The notes below the pieces were generated by a model. It ran no database searches, was not told the DNA's origin, and worked only from the letters and a program-made list of their open reading frames with translations. A stretch of DNA of 64,000 nucleotides. It comes from Saprospiraceae bacterium. Its GTDB lineage: Bacteria > Bacteroidota > Bacteroidia > Chitinophagales > Saprospiraceae. The stretch spans positions 124,001-188,000 of the forward strand of contig JALHRR010000002.1 in the NCBI GenBank assembly GCA_022841345.1, given 5' to 3'. Shown here piece by piece: positions 9,310-17,261 of this stretch (positions are counted from its first letter, which is position 1; each line of letters begins with the position of its first letter). The position numbers were made by a program, and so were the translations under genes.

Positions 9310-9460
9310 CGCGCCTAGGGCGCGTTAGCTGGGAGCTCCATACCCGGTGTGTGAGCTCGGGCGTTGCCCGGCTCGTGTGCTGCTTGAGGCCTATGGCCTC
9401 GCGGGATGTGGTTCACTTCGTTCACGGGATGTGTAACAGCCAATGATCGTCTCCGACGAT
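9310..9460. repeat. Cluster of short hairpins with three-base loops
   Basis: A GC-rich block directly after the zinc-ribbon gene. It contains consecutive stem-loops: cgcgcc-tag-ggcgcg at 9310-9324, a gagctcgggc/gcccggctc stem near 9352-9373, gaggcc-tat-ggcctc near 9386-9400, and gatcgtc-tcc-gacgatc near 9444-9460. The stem/three-base-loop/stem architecture recurs although the stem sequences differ. The first could act as a terminator for the preceding gene, but no U-tract follows. Confidence 0.55.
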
Positions 9461-10029
9461 CAAAAAATATACACTTTTTCAACTAATATCACAAGGTTCC
9501 ACTTCTCTTCATTGCGTATCCCAATGGATGAGGCTGCTTGTTCAGGAATCAAAAGTGGATGTTTTCGTGTTCTCCAGAAGCCAGAAGCCAGAAGCTAGCA
9601 GCTAGCAGTGGCTGTTTCCCTTCCCACACACATCACTCACAATTCATCCCGTGAGCTGGGCGAACCACATCACGCGAAATCGACAAAGGAGATTTCGCAC
9701 ACACGGCGCAAGCGAAGCGCAGCGACACACACGATCTCTACTCGTAGCCCGAAGGCGCAGCCTACCTCTACCCGGCTGTTAAGTAAAACTGACAAAGCAG
9801 GGCAACGACTCACACGATCTCTACTCGGATCTAAATGGCGCAGCCTGCCTCTACCCGCCTGTTTGACTTTCTACGGGCAAGCCCAACTAATAAAGACAAT
9901 CAATCTCATTTATAATTTATTTCTCACTAAATATGGGTAATCAAATTTTGATCAATATATTTACAGACGACTAAAGCCAAATTTGTCGATCTGTCTTTTC
10001 TAACAATAACCCTAAAAAAAATACCTGAC
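9461..10029. other. Repeat-rich intergenic region
   Basis: Holds word-like direct repeats (agaagccagaagccagaagc and agctagcagctagcag near 9575-9607), ggctgtt words, and two copies of an 'acgatctctactcg' phrase near 9731 and 9817. An open frame can be drawn at 9608-9940, but its product is low-complexity and unlike a protein. No convincing gene. Confidence 0.5.
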
Positions 10030-10422
10030 ATGGAGAAAATGAGCGCTACCACACACGCCCTGAATTGGTTTGAAATTCCTATGACTGATGTACTTCGTGC
10101 AAAAGCTTTCTATGAAAGAATATTTGAAATTGAAATGATTTCTATCGATATGATGGGAATGCAAATGCACATGTTCCCCTCAGCTATGGAACCCGGCAAG
10201 GCCTCAGGTGGACTGGTGAAAAGCGAAAATCATACTCCGTCTCAAACCGGCTGTGTTATTTACCTGAATGGTAATCCGGATCTGCAGGCAGTTCTTGACA
10301 GGATTGAACCCGCAGGAGGAAGTATTACGATGCCTAAGACATTTATTGATGCGGATACAGGTTATATGGCTTTCTTCATTGATTCTGAAGGTAATTTGAT
10401 GGGTCTCCACTCGAATACTTAG
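10030..10422 (+). CDS. VOC-family (glyoxalase/bleomycin-resistance fold) protein
   Basis: 130 residues, a complete single VOC module. It begins with NWFEIPMTDVLRAKAFYERIF, the usual betaalpha opening, and ends with GYMAFFIDSEGNLMGLHS, where the conserved acidic metal-binding position lies in DSEGN. Members act as metal-dependent lyases, dioxygenases or resistance proteins; the substrate cannot be told from sequence. A second ATG nine bases downstream (MSATTHAL) is an alternative start. It lies 42 bases before glutaminase on the same strand and could be co-transcribed with it. Confidence 0.85.
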   Translation: MEKMSATTHALNWFEIPMTDVLRAKAFYERIFEIEMISIDMMGMQMHMFPSAMEPGKASGGLVKSENHTPSQTGCVIYLNGNPDLQAVLDRIEPAGGSITMPKTFIDADTGYMAFFIDSEGNLMGLHSNT

Positions 10423-10464
10423 TCGTTCCCTGAAACCTGCAAGTCTTAAAACAGTCGCCATTTT

Positions 10465-11379
10465 ATGATTCAATGGAATGCAATTGTCTCTTCTGTTTTT
10501 GAGGAAGTAAGGCTGGGTACCTCGTCAGGAATGGTAGCTGATTACATTCCTCAACTTTCGGTCGTTGACCCGGATAAGTATGGACTGTGTCTGACTCCGG
10601 TCGAAGGAGATCAGATTTGTGCAGGTGACGCCGATGAAAAATTCTCGGTTCAGAGTATTTCAAAAATATTTGCTGTAGCTCTGGCTATTGCCCTCAAGGG
10701 AGAGGACATTTGGAAGAGGGTGGGAGTTGAGCCGTCAGGAAATCCCTTTAACTCTCTTGTACAATTGGAATATGAAAAGGGAATTCCGCGAAATCCATTG
10801 ATCAATGCAGGAGCATTGGTGATTTCGGATATATTGCTGACACATCTTAAGGACCCCCGGCAAGTATTTTTGAACTTTGTGACAGCACTTTGTGGGGGAG
10901 AAAAAATTCAAATCAATCCGGCAGTGGCGGAATCAGAGAAGTCGAGCGGTTTTAAGAATTCTTCTATGGCATTTTTCCTGAAATCCTTTAATAATCTGGA
11001 CAACGAGGTGCAGGATGTTCTTGATTTCTACTTTTTCCAATGTGCAATTGAAATGAGCTGCAGGGAGCTATCACAATCATTTCAATTATTTGCTAAAGGA
11101 GGCGTTGCTCCTGATGGAAAACGAATCCTGACTATAAGTCAGACTAAACGACTCAATGCTTTGATGCAGACTTGTGGTTTTTATGATGAATCCGGTGATT
11201 TTGCATATCGGGTAGGACTTCCGGGTAAAAGTGGAGTAGGAGGAGGTATAGTGGCAGTTCATCCGGGCCAGTATTCTATTGCAGTCTGGAGTCCGCCGCT
11301 TAATAAAAAAGGAAATTCAGTGAAAGGAATGCAGACCCTTGAGTTGTTGACTACGAGGAGTGGGATGTCGATATTTTGA
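10465..11379 (+). CDS. glsA: Glutaminase A (serine-dependent)
   Basis: 304 residues, typical length. Hydrolyses glutamine to glutamate and ammonia in the cytoplasm. The beta-lactamase-like fold is shown by the S64-x-x-K67 catalytic motif in FSVQSISKIF, by ERVGVEPSG-type sequence (KRVGVEPSGNPFNS), by NPLINAGA, and by the C-terminal GLPGKSGVGGGIVAVHPG loop. Start ATG at 10465 directly precedes the family's N-terminal helix. The gene is followed by a long non-coding repeat region rather than by a partner. Confidence 0.95.
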   Translation: MIQWNAIVSSVFEEVRLGTSSGMVADYIPQLSVVDPDKYGLCLTPVEGDQICAGDADEKFSVQSISKIFAVALAIALKGEDIWKRVGVEPSGNPFNSLVQLEYEKGIPRNPLINAGALVISDILLTHLKDPRQVFLNFVTALCGGEKIQINPAVAESEKSSGFKNSSMAFFLKSFNNLDNEVQDVLDFYFFQCAIEMSCRELSQSFQLFAKGGVAPDGKRILTISQTKRLNALMQTCGFYDESGDFAYRVGLPGKSGVGGGIVAVHPGQYSIAVWSPPLNKKGNSVKGMQTLELLTTRSGMSIF

Positions 11380-11855
11380 TTTGATTTGTAAGGTAGAGGG
11401 TAATTGGGACTCTTACGGAGAATTGGTCGCAACCCGGTGACGCCATGCGGCGCTGCACTTGCATGGTGACGTTTTTTGGCTGGCGTCAAAAAGTGACATC
11501 TCCGAAATAAATTGTTTGCTTCGCAATCAGTTTATTTCGGAGGTGACAGCTAACGCAAACTTGAAGCAGGCTCTTCATAGGATTGCTTCAATTGGGATTT
11601 ATTTCTTCCAACCAAACACGTTGCATGCAACGTGTCAAATTATCAATCAGGCGATCCCCACCTGTTCAACCAGCAATGCTGAAACTCATTCTTCGTTCAG
11701 CATCTTCGACCAGCAACGGCTGTTCACTTACTCCTTATTCCTTATGCCTTACTACTCCCAGCTATTTCAATTGCCAAAGCCCGCAAAAATTTCTTCTTGC
11801 GAGCCGGCACATCCACCTCATTTAAAAAACATCAGTTTCTTGAGGCTTCGTATTT
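11380..11855. other. Intergenic region between glutaminase and ExbB-like gene
   Basis: Convergent gap of about 475 bases. Apart from the repeat element at 11436-11547 it contains no credible gene. An open frame at 11459-11878 runs through the repeat and has no domain character. Confidence 0.5.
11436..11547. repeat. Interspersed repeat copy A, carrying a 77-base insertion with hairpin
   Basis: The 35 bases at 11436-11470 match 51274-51308 at 28 of 35 positions by eye. Here the match is interrupted after ggtgac (11465-11470) by 77 extra bases ending in a second ggtgac (11542-11547), after which the similarity resumes (agctaacgc against agttagtgc). The insertion holds a perfect 12-base stem (ctccgaaataaa 11500-11511 with 11531-11542). 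Confidence 0.6.
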
Positions 11856-12608
11856 TTATGTGTGATATATACGGTTGACCAAATTGTCCAGTACATAGGA
11901 TTCAATTTTAGCGTGTAGCTTTTCATTGGCTTCCTGAAAGTTATGATACATGAACATCAGCACCATAGATAAAATAAGGGCTACTAATGTGGTATCAAAT
12001 GCAATATTCAGTAAACCTGTGACTCTCTCAATTCCTACTGCACTCACTGCTGAACTTGCTGCACCAAGTGATGCGGCGATTCCGATTACTGTCCCGACGA
12101 ATCCGATAGAAGGAATGGCCCAAGCAGTATAGCGGATGATAGATTGCTCAGAATCACTGTTTCGGAAATTGATTTCTGCTTGCTTAGATACCATGTCCAG
12201 GGTTTCAGAGATAGAGTAGCTTGACCTGAATTTAGTACAGGCTTTTTTGATCAGATTGACGAGGATAAATGGATGTTTGCGTTCGATCTCGATCATGCTC
12301 AGTTTGATTCTGGCCACATCTTCCGGTGATAAAACCAGCTGCTCGGTTTCAGGAAGTAAATCCATTGTAAAAGATTTTTCTTCGTTTCTGACCTTTTTGC
12401 TCATTTTAAGAATTTCGAAGATCCCAAAGAAGAACAAAAAGTAGGTAAGTCCCTGTATAAATCCGCCTGGTAATTGTCCACCAAGCATGACTATAATTCT
12501 GTGTCCCGTGCTTCCTTCCGGTAAAACCATGGCTACGAAAGCCAGAAGTACGATGATTGCAAATGCAATGAGTAAGCTAAACATGATGTTAAAATATCTT
12601 TCTTTCAT
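11856..12608 (-). CDS. MotA/TolQ/ExbB-family proton channel protein
   Basis: 250 residues. Hydrophobic segments at ~8-30, ~45-65 (FIQGLTYFLFFFGIFEIL), ~165-187 (AIPSIGFVGTVIGIAASLG) and ~207-227 (TTLVALILSMVLMFMYH). The third carries the GFVGTVIGI signature of the ExbB/TolQ family, and the fourth the DTTLVALILS proton-path helix with its polar T residues. The large loop between segments 2 and 3 is cytoplasmic. Such proteins form pentameric motors with an ExbD/MotB partner. The gene directly upstream encodes a single-helix anchored protein with MotB-like architecture and lies 11 bases away, so the two probably form one inner-membrane complex. Confidence 0.85.
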   Translation of the reverse strand: MKERYFNIMFSLLIAFAIIVLLAFVAMVLPEGSTGHRIIVMLGGQLPGGFIQGLTYFLFFFGIFEILKMSKKVRNEEKSFTMDLLPETEQLVLSPEDVARIKLSMIEIERKHPFILVNLIKKACTKFRSSYSISETLDMVSKQAEINFRNSDSEQSIIRYTAWAIPSIGFVGTVIGIAASLGAASSAVSAVGIERVTGLLNIAFDTTLVALILSMVLMFMYHNFQEANEKLHAKIESYVLDNLVNRIYHT

Positions 12609-12619
12609 GACTGTTGTTT

Positions 12620-13579
12620 TTATAATGCTTTTTTAAATTGAATGTTTTTTTCTGATAATTCTATGGTTCCGATGAGTACTCCTCCTCCGTTTCTATACGG
12701 TGGCGGGGAAGAACTGATTTCTATCTGGCCAAAGTCAATTTTTCTGGGATCGCCGTCAGCTGGATTGACTGCTGTAAAACCTGAAATGGTTGTTTTGCTG
12801 TTCCTCGGTTTGTACAAATGTGCATACACTTCATACGTTCCGGGTTTGAGCTCTTTTTGGATAATGGCCTGGTGTGGCTGAGTGATGAATTTCTTTGGCA
12901 TTTTGATCCATTTTCCAAAGCTGGTACTTCTGTTTTGGCTGTCGCAAAATCTTCCTTCCGGACTCTTGAGATACAGATCCACATCTGCTTTCGGATCTTC
13001 CCAGTTGACAAGAACCACAAAAGCCGGATTCAAACCAAACATGAAATCACCTTTTCCTGATACTTTGGTCTGTTCCTTAACAGGCTCAGATTGAGGAGTT
13101 GTAGGAGACTGTGAAGAGGGGCTGGTAGTTTTGGCAATCGGCTCTGATTTTTTCGGTGTTGGCTGTGCTTTTGCTTTTTCAGCGCTGGCAGTTTTTTCAG
13201 CCTGGATCAGCGTTCTGAGTCGTTTATCCGCCTGAGCAAGTCTGCTTTGCAACTCCTCATTTTGTTGTTTGGTCTCGGATAATCTGTTCCTGAGCGTCAT
13301 TGTAGCATCTTCAAGGCTGGATATTGTTGATTTCATTTCAGCAGCAGTCTGAATAAGAACTGCGATTTCGTTTTCGGGCATAGTTGCTTTAAGAGACTCA
13401 ATGATACTATCCAGCGTGAAGAAGTTTGATTTTAATTCTGTGATGTTTTGATCTGCAACCTGGCTTTGAACATCTGATTTGGGTACGATAATAAACAAGA
13501 TGATCACCGCCGCAAGCGCTCCTGACAATAAATCCAGGAATGACATGCTGAAAGCGTTTATTTCTCTGCGTTGTCTCAT
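12620..13579 (-). CDS. Inner-membrane anchored ExbD/MotB-like protein with coiled coil and YfaP-like domain
   Basis: 319 residues. An N-terminal RQRREINAFSMSFLDLLSGALAAVIILFII segment is a single transmembrane helix of the ExbD/MotB kind, with the conserved D (residue 16) facing the proton path. A long coiled coil follows (~40-130), then a Pro/Ser/Lys/Thr-rich linker (~135-170). The C-terminal ~140 residues begin VLVNWEDPKADVDLYLKSPEG, resembling the DxDL beta-sandwich of YfaP/DUF2135 proteins. The coiled coil and beta domain would lie in the periplasm. It lacks an OmpA peptidoglycan-binding domain, so it is not a standard MotB. Paired with the ExbB-like gene just downstream. Function unknown. 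Confidence 0.75.
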   Translation of the reverse strand: MRQRREINAFSMSFLDLLSGALAAVIILFIIVPKSDVQSQVADQNITELKSNFFTLDSIIESLKATMPENEIAVLIQTAAEMKSTISSLEDATMTLRNRLSETKQQNEELQSRLAQADKRLRTLIQAEKTASAEKAKAQPTPKKSEPIAKTTSPSSQSPTTPQSEPVKEQTKVSGKGDFMFGLNPAFVVLVNWEDPKADVDLYLKSPEGRFCDSQNRSTSFGKWIKMPKKFITQPHQAIIQKELKPGTYEVYAHLYKPRNSKTTISGFTAVNPADGDPRKIDFGQIEISSSPPPYRNGGGVLIGTIELSEKNIQFKKAL

Positions 13580-13962
13580 GATTCAGGATTTAATTGGCTG
13601 TGAATAAATACCGGCTGAAGATTTTTCTCAACATGTGCTATAGTATTCCAGATGAATCCTTCTTTTTTATAAGCTGAGATTCCATTATTGAAACCTGGCA
13701 AAGGATCTGATTTTGGATGTCCGCTTTCGGACTGTCTTTCAGATGGAGCAGGGGTGTTTTTTCTTCCCGGAGCGGGCATCTGACAAGTTGGGCAATTGGT
13801 ATCTGTCGATGAAACTGAAGTTCCGCAATTTTGACAGCTTTGATGAGTTTTTGTCGGTTCAGCTATTTCTCTGATGACTCCGTGTCTTTGAAGAGAAATT
13901 CTGCAGGAGGGACAATTTATATCGGTGGTGGAAACGGATGTTCCGCAATTCAGGCATTTCAT
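13576..13962 (-). CDS. Double zinc-ribbon protein of the ExbB-like operon
   Basis: 128 residues from ATG at 13962; an in-frame start at 14007 would add 15 residues overlapping a terminator and is less likely. Two near-identical zinc ribbons: residues 3-21 (CLNCGTSVSTTD..CPSC) and ~43-61 (CQNCGTSVSSTD..CPTC). The remainder is a Pro/Ser-rich linker and a short unrecognised tail. Its stop overlaps the start of the next gene by four bases (ATGA-type), implying translational coupling with the anchored YfaP-like protein. It may be an adaptor or regulator of the ExbB/ExbD-like complex; no direct evidence. Confidence 0.75.
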   Translation of the reverse strand: MKCLNCGTSVSTTDINCPSCRISLQRHGVIREIAEPTKTHQSCQNCGTSVSSTDTNCPTCQMPAPGRKNTPAPSERQSESGHPKSDPLPGFNNGISAYKKEGFIWNTIAHVEKNLQPVFIHSQLNPES

Positions 13963-13982
13963 GTCGAAAAATTTAGAAAGTG

Positions 13983-14027
13983 AAAAAAAAGGGCCGACCA
14001 AGATCAAGATGAAGTTTCAGCCGGCCC
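13983..14027 (-). terminator. Intrinsic terminator of the outer-membrane barrel gene
   Basis: On the minus strand, GGGCCGGC (14020-14027) pairs with GTCGGCCC (13991-13998, one wobble) over a 21-base loop and is followed by eight T (13983-13990). It separates the barrel gene from the ExbB-like operon. Confidence 0.75.
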
Positions 14028-14056
14028 GGGGCAACTATGAAAAGGAATTTTATTTC

Positions 14057-14767
14057 TTAAAATCCTCCGCCGAGTGGAAACATGTAACCTACTGAGAAGC
14101 TGATTCCTCTGTTGGAAACCTCTTGTGATTCAAGGTTAGTATTAAGGACATTTGAAGTTCCGTGATGGTAACGTAAATCTGCAATAATACGGCCTGCATC
14201 CAATTCGTAGAAGAATCCTGCGCCGAACATCAAACCAAAATCTGACTTAAGATAAGTGTCAAAAGGTCCGTCTCCGAGGTTATAGTCTGATTTTTGAATT
14301 TCTGTAATGTCAGTGGCGTCATTAGGATTGGTGAGTTTTCCTTTTGACTGGGAAGCACTCATCAGAAATCCAAGTTCGATACCTGCTTGCAAATTCATTC
14401 CAAAATCCTTTCCTCTCAGGTAATACTTGATAAATAAAGGAAAGTTGAGGTAATTTAATCTATCCTGATACTCATAAAATACCGGGATATTTACGTTTTC
14501 AAATTGAAGAGGAACTTTACTTTGAGCAAAACCTCCTTTTTGGCTGTATAGTGCATCCAGTGCTACTGAAAATCTACCTCCAAATGAATACTCAAGTCCT
14601 ACTCCTGCGTTGAATCCGGGAATGAATGCACTGGTAAAAACCTGGCCTCCCTGTTCTGAAAGTCCTTGTCTGAATAAGTTCACACCTATTTTTGGACCTA
14701 TTTGTAATTGTGCGAAGGAGGCAAATGTGATAAATGAGAAAACTGTGAGAATAAAAATCTTTTTCAT
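14057..14767 (-). CDS. Outer-membrane beta-barrel protein (porin/OmpX-like family)
   Basis: 236 residues from ATG at 14767; an upstream in-frame ATG at 14860 would bury the signal peptide. The N-terminus MKKIFILTVFSFITFASFAQ is a signal peptide cleaved after FAQ, followed by LQIGPKIGVNL, the opening strand of Bacteroidota 'outer membrane beta-barrel' (PF13568-type) proteins. Alternating hydrophobic strands continue to the terminal SFSVGYMFPLGGGF. No ligand can be inferred. It has its own terminator and is not part of the downstream operon. Confidence 0.8.
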   Translation of the reverse strand: MKKIFILTVFSFITFASFAQLQIGPKIGVNLFRQGLSEQGGQVFTSAFIPGFNAGVGLEYSFGGRFSVALDALYSQKGGFAQSKVPLQFENVNIPVFYEYQDRLNYLNFPLFIKYYLRGKDFGMNLQAGIELGFLMSASQSKGKLTNPNDATDITEIQKSDYNLGDGPFDTYLKSDFGLMFGAGFFYELDAGRIIADLRYHHGTSNVLNTNLESQEVSNRGISFSVGYMFPLGGGF

Positions 14768-15039
14768 GATGGTTGTTTTTGATGTTTTTATTAAAAGTGA
14801 AATGTGCGTTTGTATCGATCTGCAGTATCTGACACAACCTACTATAGGGAAGGACATCAAAAGGTCATCATCATTTTGAAAATAATTTCACAGAAATATA
14901 ATAATGGATCACCCGGAAAGAAAACTAAATACAACTGTATGAAAAACAGGCGATTAGATATTGATATTAAAAAGGACTTCATTTTCATTTGTAAAAAGTA
15001 TTTCTATCTTGAGACTTCAATCCCGAAATTGTCTTACAG

Positions 15040-15690
15040 ATGAAAAAATCGGTAAAGTGGGTAATTGCTCAGAAAATTGAATTGCGATGGTGGCAATCTT
15101 ATCTGAGAGACAGGCCTAAAGATGAATACCATCTTTGGAAGAAAAATTACTGGCAGACTATTTTAGATAAGGTGCAAGCCATCAGACCCATAGAACCCGG
15201 TTCAAAAATATTGGATGCCGGTTGCGGACCTGCAGGTATGTATATGGTTTTAGATGGTTTTAAGGTAGATGCAATTGATCCCCTGGTGGATGAGTATCAG
15301 CAAAAAATCAATCAATTTGATAAGGCAGATTACCCTTATGTGAATTTTAATGCTTGTGCATTAGAAGATTTTCATCCTGAAGCATCTTATGACATTATAT
15401 TTTGTATGAATGCCATCAATCATGTGGATGATATCAGGAAATGTTATGATCTGCTGGATACCTGGTTGAAACCCGGAGGAACAATGGTGCTGACAATTGA
15501 TGCACATAATTATGCATTTTTCAAATATCTGTTTAGAATCATTCCAGGTGATTTAATGCATCCTTATCAATACTCCCTGGATGATTATAATCAATTCTTA
15601 ATTTCCCGGAATTATAATGTGCAAGCAATTCGTCAACTTAAATCAGAGTTCTTTTTTAATCATTATTTGCAAATTGCAAGGAAGGAATAA
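15040..15690 (+). CDS. Class I SAM-dependent methyltransferase
   Basis: 216 residues. SAM-binding motif ILDAGCGPAGMYM at ~53-65, an acidic VDAIDP after the second strand, and a post-motif CALEDF...YDIIFCMNAINHV as in UbiE/Methyltransf_11 proteins; WLKPGGTMVLTID is motif III. Substrate unknown; the short C-terminal domain gives no clue. Isolated gene between an outer-membrane protein and the sigma/CHAT locus, on the strand opposite to both. Confidence 0.85.
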   Translation: MKKSVKWVIAQKIELRWWQSYLRDRPKDEYHLWKKNYWQTILDKVQAIRPIEPGSKILDAGCGPAGMYMVLDGFKVDAIDPLVDEYQQKINQFDKADYPYVNFNACALEDFHPEASYDIIFCMNAINHVDDIRKCYDLLDTWLKPGGTMVLTIDAHNYAFFKYLFRIIPGDLMHPYQYSLDDYNQFLISRNYNVQAIRQLKSEFFFNHYLQIARKE

Positions 15691-15742
15691 TGATAAAATA
15701 TGAATGAAAAGTGCCTAAGAATTTTTACTACAATTTAAGAAT

Positions 15743-15777
15743 AAAAAAGGCCGCCTTCACTGAAGAAAGCGACCTTT
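15743..15777 (-). terminator. Intrinsic terminator after the anti-sigma-like gene
   Basis: Minus strand reads AAGGTCGCTTTC, six-base loop, GAAGGCGGCCTT (12 pairs, two wobbles), followed by T-rich bases 15743-15748. It lies 29 bases past the stop of the leftward gene ending at 15806 and could also stop the converging methyltransferase transcript. Confidence 0.7.
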
Positions 15778-15805
15778 AATTTACACCTAAAAAACGATTA
15801 CAGAA

Positions 15806-16543
15806 TTAATTCTTTTCAAGCTGATCCAGTGCTCTGCCAGCTTGCTGCCGGAATATATGATCAGATTGTTTGCTGATTTTTTGAAGAAGTGCTTTACTTT
15901 CTGCTTGCTGGTCTACTTTCAGTGCTGCCAGAGCCAGATACCATTCTCCTTTTTGCTGAAGTCTGCTGTCTTCTGGCTCATAAAATTTGAGGGTTTCATA
16001 AGCTTGTTTGTATTTTTGATCTCCCAGATACGACATAGCCAGATAAAATTGAACACTGTCCGGCTTGATTTTATCCCTGCTCAATGTCAGGAATTTGAAG
16101 GTTGATTTGCTGTAATCACCCATTTTGTAATCGACCATGGCATCATCAAATTCATACTCCAGGGTTTCATCCATTCGGGAAGGTAATCCCGGATCTGCTT
16201 CAAACATACTTGCAAAAACCTGGTCATTGGCCGGAACCGGCCTGGTGATCCACCAGGTAAGTCCGATTCCAATCATCAGTACTACAGTGGCAGCGATGCT
16301 CAAATTTCTGAAGTCCAGTTTTTTGTCCTCTTTTTTGAGCCGATCCCATTTCTGATCGATATTATTCAACTGGCTTTTTAAAGTTCCGACTTCTACCATT
16401 TCCATCAGCAATTTTTGTTCTTCCAACTGACTTCTCAGTTCTGCACTTTGCTGTATATCGCTTTCGAATTGGGCCTTTTCTGTTGCGGTCATTTTGTCTG
16501 TCAGATACATATCAATCTTGTCAGACCATTCTAGATTATTCAT
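15806..16543 (-). CDS. Anti-sigma-factor-like membrane protein with TPR-type periplasmic domain
   Basis: 245 residues. The N-terminal ~75 residues are charged and helical (IDMYLTDKMTATEKAQFESDIQ), the typical opening of an anti-sigma domain. One transmembrane helix follows (LSIAATVVLMIGIGLTWWI, ~82-100). The C-terminal ~120 residues are helical-repeat-like (MGDYSKSTFKFLTLSRDK, SVQFYLAMSYLGDQKYKQAYETLKFY), resembling TPRs in the periplasm. Its start overlaps the sigma gene stop by four bases, the usual sign of a sigma/anti-sigma pair. It would hold the sigma factor at the membrane until a signal reaches the TPR domain. Role inferred from context and architecture. Confidence 0.8.
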   Translation of the reverse strand: MNNLEWSDKIDMYLTDKMTATEKAQFESDIQQSAELRSQLEEQKLLMEMVEVGTLKSQLNNIDQKWDRLKKEDKKLDFRNLSIAATVVLMIGIGLTWWITRPVPANDQVFASMFEADPGLPSRMDETLEYEFDDAMVDYKMGDYSKSTFKFLTLSRDKIKPDSVQFYLAMSYLGDQKYKQAYETLKFYEPEDSRLQQKGEWYLALAALKVDQQAESKALLQKISKQSDHIFRQQAGRALDQLEKN

Positions 16544-17142
16544 AAACTATTGATTTTAAATTGTGTACTCAATGATTTTAGTTTTTCCATACATCTGTAC
16601 TTTTCATTTTTCACTGATGCCGTTTGAAGGCCTGTTATTGCTGCTATATCTGCCATTGATTTCTTTTCGAAATAAAATGCTCCCAATAGATTTTTGCATT
16701 TATCTCCCAGCTGATTAAAAACAGATTGTAATTTCTCAATTCTTTCCAGCTGATGTGATTGTTCTTCCGGATTTGAATCCCATGGTGCATCAAAATCCTT
16801 TGTAAGTGGAACCTCATATTTAACTTTTCCGGATTTAACTTTTTCGTACAATCGATATTGCACCATCCGAATCAAATATGTACTCATTTTGGCATTTTCA
16901 CGCACCTGATATTTACCACTTTTGATATTTTGCCAGAGTGCGATGATAGCGTCCTGAAACATGTCTTTTAATAATTCCGGATCATTACCGGGGATTAGAA
17001 GCGCTTTTTCTGCCTGAGGTAAGCAGGTTTTGTACAGGTATTCAAAGGCTCTTTCGTTTCCATTCTGAATCATTTGAAATAATTCATGATCTGTAAATGA
17101 AGACTCTTTTTTGTAAAGTGAAAATGATAAAATACTGCCCAT
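16540..17142 (-). CDS. RNA polymerase sigma factor, sigma-70/ECF family
   Basis: 200 residues. Region 2: FTDHELFQMIQNGNERAFEYLYKT, then ELLKDMFQDAIIALWQNI with the -10 recognition helix. Region 4: QLGDKCKNLLGAFYFEKKSMADIAAITGLQTASVKNEKYRCMEKL, a helix-turn-helix for the -35 box. No sigma regions 1 or 3, hence ECF-type. Translationally coupled to the anti-sigma-like gene downstream. Upstream on the same strand lie a secreted papain-like protease and two TPR-CHAT proteins, suggesting a signal-driven regulon, although a terminator at 17225-17248 makes this pair a separate transcript. Confidence 0.88.
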   Translation of the reverse strand: MGSILSFSLYKKESSFTDHELFQMIQNGNERAFEYLYKTCLPQAEKALLIPGNDPELLKDMFQDAIIALWQNIKSGKYQVRENAKMSTYLIRMVQYRLYEKVKSGKVKYEVPLTKDFDAPWDSNPEEQSHQLERIEKLQSVFNQLGDKCKNLLGAFYFEKKSMADIAAITGLQTASVKNEKYRCMEKLKSLSTQFKINSL

Positions 17143-17220
17143 GATAGTTGCCCTTTAGTTGATGAGAAAATGGGTAAATCGAACAGGTATGTGAAAAATA
17201 TTGTCCTTACCCTGGGTTGA

Positions 17221-17248
17221 AAAAAGGCCCGACCTTTGCCGGGCCTTT
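17221..17248 (-). terminator. Intrinsic terminator of the papain-like protease gene
   Basis: Minus strand AAGGCCCG, short loop, CGGGCCTT followed by six T: a perfect 8-base-pair stem (17225-17232 with 17241-17248). It is 14 bases past the protease stop and upstream of the sigma gene. Confidence 0.85.
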
Positions 17249-17261
17249 AAGTTCTTACTAT

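Noticed and set aside
9608-9940. 110-codon open frame in the gap before the VOC gene
   Set aside because: Reads through repeat DNA, Ser/Thr/Arg-rich with no domain pattern or plausible start context.
11459-11878. 139-codon open frame after glutaminase
   Set aside because: Runs through the repeat with 77-base insertion and overlaps the end of the ExbB-like gene.
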